From: Dyella_B humi
GTDB lineage: Bacteria > Pseudomonadota > Gammaproteobacteria > Xanthomonadales > Rhodanobacteraceae
Direction: 5' to 3'
DNA: 64,000 bases
Assembly: GCF_044904605.1 (NCBI RefSeq)
Contig: NZ_JADIKI010000023.1
Coordinates: forward strand, 1,798,001-1,862,000
Positions 60,733-64,000 of the stretch are shown one piece after another. Position numbers and translations under genes: made by a program. Positions within the stretch are counted from its first letter, which is position 1, and the number at the start of each line of letters is the position of its first letter. A model generated the notes under the pieces. The model did not search any database, was not told the DNA's origin, and worked only from the letters and a program-made list of their open reading frames with translations.

Positions 60733-61926
60733 ATGCTCGACGCAGTGCTGCATTTCCTTTCCGGCGGTGTAAGCCAAGCCGGATGGGTGACGATTCTCGT
60801 CTACCTGCTGGTGGTCACGCAGATCACCATCTTCACCGTCACTCTCTATTTGCACCGCTGCCAGACGCATCGCGGCGTCGACCTGCATCCCGTCATCGCG
60901 AATTTCTTCCGTTTCTGGGGCTGGCTTACCACCGGTATGGTCACCAAGGAATGGGTGGCTGTGCATCGCAAGCACCACGCCAAGGTGGAGACGGAAGAAG
61001 ATCCGCACAGCCCGCAGATCTACGGCATCAAGAAGGTGTTCTGGGATGGCGTGTCGCTGTATCGCGACGCCAGCTACGTGAAGGAAGATCTGGAAAAGTA
61101 CGGCCGCGGCACGCCGGACGACTGGATCGAGCGCAAGCTCTACACCGCTCATCCGTACTGGGGTCCGGCGCTGATGCTGATTATCGACTTCGCCCTGTTC
61201 GGCGTGATCGGCGCGGCCGTGTGGGCCGTGCAGATGATTTGGATTCCGTTCTGGGCGGCCGGCTTCGTCAATGGCATTGGCCACTGGTGGGGTTACCGCA
61301 ACTTCGAAAGCTCTGACACGGCCACCAACCTCATTCCTTGGGGTTTCTGGATCGGCGGCGAAGAGCTGCACAACAACCACCATGCCTTCCCCAGCTCGGC
61401 CAAATTCGCGCTGCGCAAGTGGGAGTTCGACATCGGTTGGGCTGCCATCTGCGTGCTGCGTAAGGTGGGCTTGGCCAAGGTGCTGCGCGTAGCGCCCACG
61501 CTGGACGTGCGTCCCAACGTGCACCTGCCCGACGCTGAAACCCTGAAGGCCGTGCTCACCCACCGCTTCCAGGCGATGACCGATTACTACCGCAACGTGA
61601 TCGTACCCACCCTGCGCGATGAGGCTCAGCACGCTGGCGAGGGCATCAAGTCCATCCCGCGTCGTCTGCGCCGCGCTCTTGCCGATGGTGGCCGCTGGCT
61701 CGACAGCGATGGTCGCGAACGCATGCAGGCCGTCCTTGCCAAGCGCCCCACTCTCAGCACCGTTTGCGATTTTCGTAATCGACTTGCAGAGCTTATGGAG
61801 CAGCGGGGTGCGGAGCAGGCGCTGAAGGGTTTACAGCAATGGATTGTCGAAGCCGAGCAGAGTGGCATTCGCACATTGCAGGAGTTCGCTCAGCGGTTGA
61901 AGGGTTATACCATCAGCGGCGCTTGA
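60733..61926 (+). CDS. Membrane fatty acid desaturase (acyl-CoA/phospholipid delta-9 type) with C-terminal extension
   Basis: A di-iron membrane desaturase introducing a double bond into fatty acyl chains. The three His boxes are HRCQTH (residues 41-46), HRKHH (78-82) and HNNHH (213-217), with membrane helices around 15-40 and 145-190. The protein is 397 residues, about 70 longer than the catalytic fold. The extension from about 325 (CDFRNRLAELMEQRGAEQAL, then LQQWIVEAEQSGIRTLQEFAQRL) also resembles the C-terminus of some transposases, as in DesA-type Pseudomonas proteins. It has its own terminator and is probably monocistronic. Confidence 0.9.
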   Translation: MLDAVLHFLSGGVSQAGWVTILVYLLVVTQITIFTVTLYLHRCQTHRGVDLHPVIANFFRFWGWLTTGMVTKEWVAVHRKHHAKVETEEDPHSPQIYGIKKVFWDGVSLYRDASYVKEDLEKYGRGTPDDWIERKLYTAHPYWGPALMLIIDFALFGVIGAAVWAVQMIWIPFWAAGFVNGIGHWWGYRNFESSDTATNLIPWGFWIGGEELHNNHHAFPSSAKFALRKWEFDIGWAAICVLRKVGLAKVLRVAPTLDVRPNVHLPDAETLKAVLTHRFQAMTDYYRNVIVPTLRDEAQHAGEGIKSIPRRLRRALADGGRWLDSDGRERMQAVLAKRPTLSTVCDFRNRLAELMEQRGAEQALKGLQQWIVEAEQSGIRTLQEFAQRLKGYTISGA

Positions 61927-61951
61927 CTCAGGTTATCGAGTTTGAATCGAA

Positions 61952-61979
61952 AAGCCTGCCTTTTGGCAGGCTTTTTTTG
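61952..61979 (+). terminator. Rho-independent terminator after the desaturase gene
   Basis: AAGCCTGCC (61952-61960) pairs with GGCAGGCTT (61965-61973) over a TTTT loop, followed by a T-run ending at 61979. It lies 25 bases after the desaturase stop and isolates it from the methyltransferase gene. Confidence 0.92.
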
Positions 61980-62056
61980 TCTGTCATAAAGAAGCTGAAA
62001 ATTCCAATACTTCTGCAATACAAGTCCATTTGCAATGTGGCCGGAAAATATCAAAT

Positions 62057-62890
62057 ATGTTGAATTGGTATGCAGATGTGCGTCAATACGTTGAGGACGT
62101 GAATAAGCTTGGTGCGGCGGTAGAAGCGTACGAGGCTTCTGTAGCTCAATGCGAAATGGTCCAAGGTTGGTGCGTATGGTGCAACCGAGCGACGGTCTTT
62201 CGCTTGTCGAGCGGACCCATGCTCAATTTGCGAGAAGTGGTGCGATGTGCGCATTGCAAGCTGACGAACCGGCAGCGCTTGATGGCGTGCGCTATCGCTG
62301 ACACCGTGAGTGACCACGGAGTTCGAATCGCTTTATTGGAGCAGGCGTCCCGATTATATCGGTCGGTGAAGCGCCGATACCCCAATACGATGGGCTCGGA
62401 GTTCCTCGGGCACGACAAACAGCAAGGGAAAGCTTATGTGTGGCGATCAAGTACCTTCCGCTTTCGTTACACGCGACACGAGGACATCACGCAGCTGTCT
62501 TATAGATCGAAATCCCTCGATGTGATAGCCCATAGCGATGTATTGGAGCATGTATACGACTACCGCGCCGCACTACATGAATGTAGTCGAGTGCTCGCAC
62601 CTGGCGGTGCGCTTGTGTTTACTGTGCCGTTCTTTCAAGAGCGCGCTACCTCGCTATTACGAGGGAAGCCAAATCCGGATGGATCTCTTACGCACTTTGC
62701 ATCACCTGAATATCATGGCGATGGTGTAAGGAGCGCCGGTATTTACACGTTTCACTGGTTTGGGTTGGACTTGCTGGACGAAATTCGCGCCGCAGGTTTT
62801 GCTCAGGTGGATGTCGGATTTTGCTATGCACCTGAGCTAGGCTTTGCGAGTACAAGCGGGGTCTTTCGAGCAATCAAGCAAACCAGTTAG
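62057..62890 (+). CDS. SAM-dependent methyltransferase-like protein with zinc-ribbon-like N-terminus
   Basis: A 277-residue protein resembling methyltransferases found in surface-polysaccharide clusters. Its N-terminus has Cys39/Cys42 (CVWC) and Cys64/Cys67 (CAHC), a possible metal site. The methyltransferase core has DVLEHVYDYRAALHECSRVLAPGGALVFTVPF at residues 161-192. The first SAM-binding loop lacks the usual GxGxG and reads ALLEQASRLYRSVKRRYPN. Base composition of the gene and its surroundings (about 62.0-62.9 kb) is visibly lower in G+C than the neighbours, suggesting acquisition. It stands alone, so its target is unknown. An upstream start at 62030 is possible. Confidence 0.75.
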   Translation: MLNWYADVRQYVEDVNKLGAAVEAYEASVAQCEMVQGWCVWCNRATVFRLSSGPMLNLREVVRCAHCKLTNRQRLMACAIADTVSDHGVRIALLEQASRLYRSVKRRYPNTMGSEFLGHDKQQGKAYVWRSSTFRFRYTRHEDITQLSYRSKSLDVIAHSDVLEHVYDYRAALHECSRVLAPGGALVFTVPFFQERATSLLRGKPNPDGSLTHFASPEYHGDGVRSAGIYTFHWFGLDLLDEIRAAGFAQVDVGFCYAPELGFASTSGVFRAIKQTS

Positions 62891-63271
62891 TAAAAAGCTG
62901 CCATGCCAGGCTGCGTCAAAACTCCAATCGGGTGCAGTTAATGCCCTCTTGACGGTGATGGCCTTCTATCTAAAGTGGCTGGCAAGTCTGCGGGGCTAGG
63001 ACTAGGACGTTAGTCGGGCGACTACAACCAACCAGGGGATGGTTATCTCAAAAGCAAAAAAAGCGCCGATTGCGGGGCGCTACGTTGGTCGCTGCATGCC
63101 GCAGCAGGCGGTGGACCGCAAATCCCGGCCTTGCCTGCCGTGGTGCTGGCGCGAAAAAAGCCGATGGTTCGCTTACCGTTCGTGGAGCGATGCCATGCAT
63201 GGGACTGTTCGATCTGGACGAAGCCTTGGCAGCGCTTTCTGACTACGACATCCGTTCCAAGCTGGAAATAT
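62891..63271. other. Intergenic stretch with no clear gene
   Basis: No convincing coding frame, RNA gene or repeat family is seen. It includes the terminator listed next and CTGCGTCAAAACTCCAATCGG near 62911, which could be a decayed mobile-element end, but this is not established. Confidence 0.4.
63054..63081 (-). terminator. Rho-independent terminator of the minus-strand genes
   Basis: Minus-strand AGCGCC (63081-63076) pairs with GGCGCT (63067-63062) around an eight-base loop, followed by a T-run (63061-63056). It lies about 190 bases after the DCC-family gene stop and probably ends that transcript. Confidence 0.7.
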
Positions 63272-63688
63272 TCACGAGATGAAGCGCGAGCGTTGCTCCG
63301 GCGAGGGTGCGAAGCATTGATCGCTTCGCCCGAAAAGACGATAGCGATGGCGTGCAACGAAACGATAGGCAAAGTCGCGGATGGTGTGGGGAACGAGCAA
63401 TATGAGGTTGCTCAGCCAATGCCAGCGGCGGCGAGGTAGTCCGCGCAGTACGCGGGCGATTGCGCTGGTATCGGTATAACCGCGACCGTCTTCGACCAGC
63501 AGCATCGAAAACGGCGAATCGGGATTCAGGCCATGAGCCTGCAGAAGGCGGCGACCGTTATCCGATTGCATAGAAGCAAATCGATAGCGCCCCTCGTGGT
63601 CGTGCTCAAGCAGGAAGCGGATCCAGCGGCTGCATAAAAGGCAGACGCCGTCGTAGACAACCACGGGTTGTACGACAGGCTCAGTCAT
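63272..63688 (-). CDS. DCC-family thiol-disulfide oxidoreductase-like protein (DUF393)
   Basis: A 138-residue protein of the DCC1-like family, defined by an N-terminal DxxCxxC (YDGVCLLCSRWIRFLLEHD). The rest (RFASMQSDNGRRLLQAHGL, FSMLLVEDGRGYTDTSAIARVLRGL, RDFAYRFVARHRYRLFGR) follows the family. It has no signal peptide. ATG 63688 is used, overlapping the end of the DUF4166 gene by eight bases. Its function is unknown; it usually accompanies DUF4166/NAD-dependent epimerase-like genes. Confidence 0.9.
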   Translation of the reverse strand: MTEPVVQPVVVYDGVCLLCSRWIRFLLEHDHEGRYRFASMQSDNGRRLLQAHGLNPDSPFSMLLVEDGRGYTDTSAIARVLRGLPRRRWHWLSNLILLVPHTIRDFAYRFVARHRYRLFGRSDQCFAPSPEQRSRFIS

Positions 63689-64000
63689 GGTCAACGATCT
63701 CCAGCCAGCCGTGGTAGGCAACGAGCCGGCCTATCCAGGGTAGGTGCGTATCAATGGCGAATGCATAGCGTCCATCGCGTTCACCGCTGTGCGACAGCAC
63801 CGTGCCGAACCATCGACGCGGCGCACGCACGCCGAGCACTGATACGCCGTTCAAACGCCACTCCACCCCTTGTGCGTCGGGAAGCAGAGTAAAGCGCAGA
63901 GTGACTGGGCCGAGGTGTTCGAACAGGTACGCAGCATTTGCATCGCTTCGCAGCGTCGACCGCATATGGCCTAGGGCAAAACGTCGTGTCCACGTTTCAC
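63681..64000 (-). CDS. DUF4166 domain protein (5' end outside window)
   Basis: The open frame continues past the window edge: ETWTRRFALGHM precedes the internal Met at 63965, so the visible 106 residues are the C-terminal part. The segment VEWRLNGVSVLGVRAPRRWFGTVLSHSGERDGRYAFAIDTHLPWIGRLVAYHGWLEIVDHD follows the DUF4166 pattern (WTRxF, GVRxPR, LPxxGRLVxYxGWL). DUF4166 is often joined to or beside an epimerase or saccharopine dehydrogenase-like domain and a DCC protein. Confidence 0.75.
   Translation of the reverse strand, partial: ETWTRRFALGHMRSTLRSDANAAYLFEHLGPVTLRFTLLPDAQGVEWRLNGVSVLGVRAPRRWFGTVLSHSGERDGRYAFAIDTHLPWIGRLVAYHGWLEIVDHD

Noticed and set aside
62905..62930. Sequence resembling an insertion-sequence end
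   Set aside because: No transposase, no matching inverted partner and no target duplication could be found.
63043..63372. 109-codon minus-strand frame overlapping the DCC-family gene and spanning the terminator
   Set aside because: It runs through a hairpin terminator and overlaps a certain gene in another frame, with no domain features.

Overview
The window is high-GC gammaproteobacterial chromosome. The ubiquinone genes (ubiA, ubiE), Rep, BluB, RdgC, one branched-chain amino acid locus running from leuA to ilvA, and many short inverted pairs of a CTCTCCC/GGGAGAGG repeat all suggest the Xanthomonadales, most likely Rhodanobacteraceae (Dyella, Rhodanobacter, Luteibacter or Frateuria type). 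This placement is inferred from gene content and style; no database was searched. No rRNA, tRNA, CRISPR array, prophage or intact insertion sequence was seen.

Layout. 1-5.2 kb: the end of an aldose epimerase gene coupled to a threonine/serine dehydratase, an uncharacterised haem-oxygenase-fold protein followed by an ACT-like/V4R protein, tag, and an LptA-like periplasmic protein. 5.2-9.9 kb (minus): a biotin operon bioB-bioF-trhO-bioH-bioC behind a candidate BirA operator. 10-12.5 kb: a small membrane protein, comF, ubiA and a FosX-like protein. 12.5-25.5 kb (minus): leuA-ilvE-leuC-leuD-leuB-ilvD-ilvC-VOC-ilvG-ilvN-ilvA, mostly start/stop coupled, preceded by a classical attenuator: a 45-residue leader peptide rich in Leu/Ile/Val, an antiterminator and a Rho-independent terminator. 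25.7-34.3 kb: GNAT, YdcH, ttcA, an aromatic aminotransferase, rdgC, a YgjP-like metallopeptidase, a frameshifted YCII gene, an ICMT-like methyltransferase, trehalase and a GFA-family protein, with repeat pairs between several of them. 34.3-42.9 kb: hydrolases, an M1 aminopeptidase, two glutathione S-transferases, prolyl iminopeptidase, an Lrp-type regulator divergent from an EamA transporter, a PagL-like lipid A deacylase and ubiE. 43-46 kb: a four-gene exported module (DsrE-like, periplasmic binding protein, dihaem cytochrome c, TsdA-like dihaem lipoprotein) that looks like thiosulfate oxidation. 46-57 kb: plsB, two lipoproteins, an AI-2E family transporter, bluB, rep, tdk, an unknown protein and mutM. 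57-60.6 kb: an ABC transporter with GldG-like and DUF4340-like proteins. 60.7-64 kb: a fatty acid desaturase, an A+T-richer stretch with an atypical methyltransferase, then a DCC-family oxidoreductase and the end of a DUF4166 gene.

How the genes work together. The BCAA locus holds the pathway from threonine and pyruvate to isoleucine, valine and leucine under one visible attenuator. The biotin locus makes the pimeloyl arm (BioC, BioH) and the first and last ring steps (BioF, BioB); bioA and bioD must lie elsewhere. Envelope lipid functions recur (LptA-like, PagL-like, PlsB, desaturase). The most interesting parts for follow-up are the Tsd-like exported redox cluster, the leu attenuator, the haem-oxygenase-fold/V4R pair, the bio operator and the low-GC methyltransferase.
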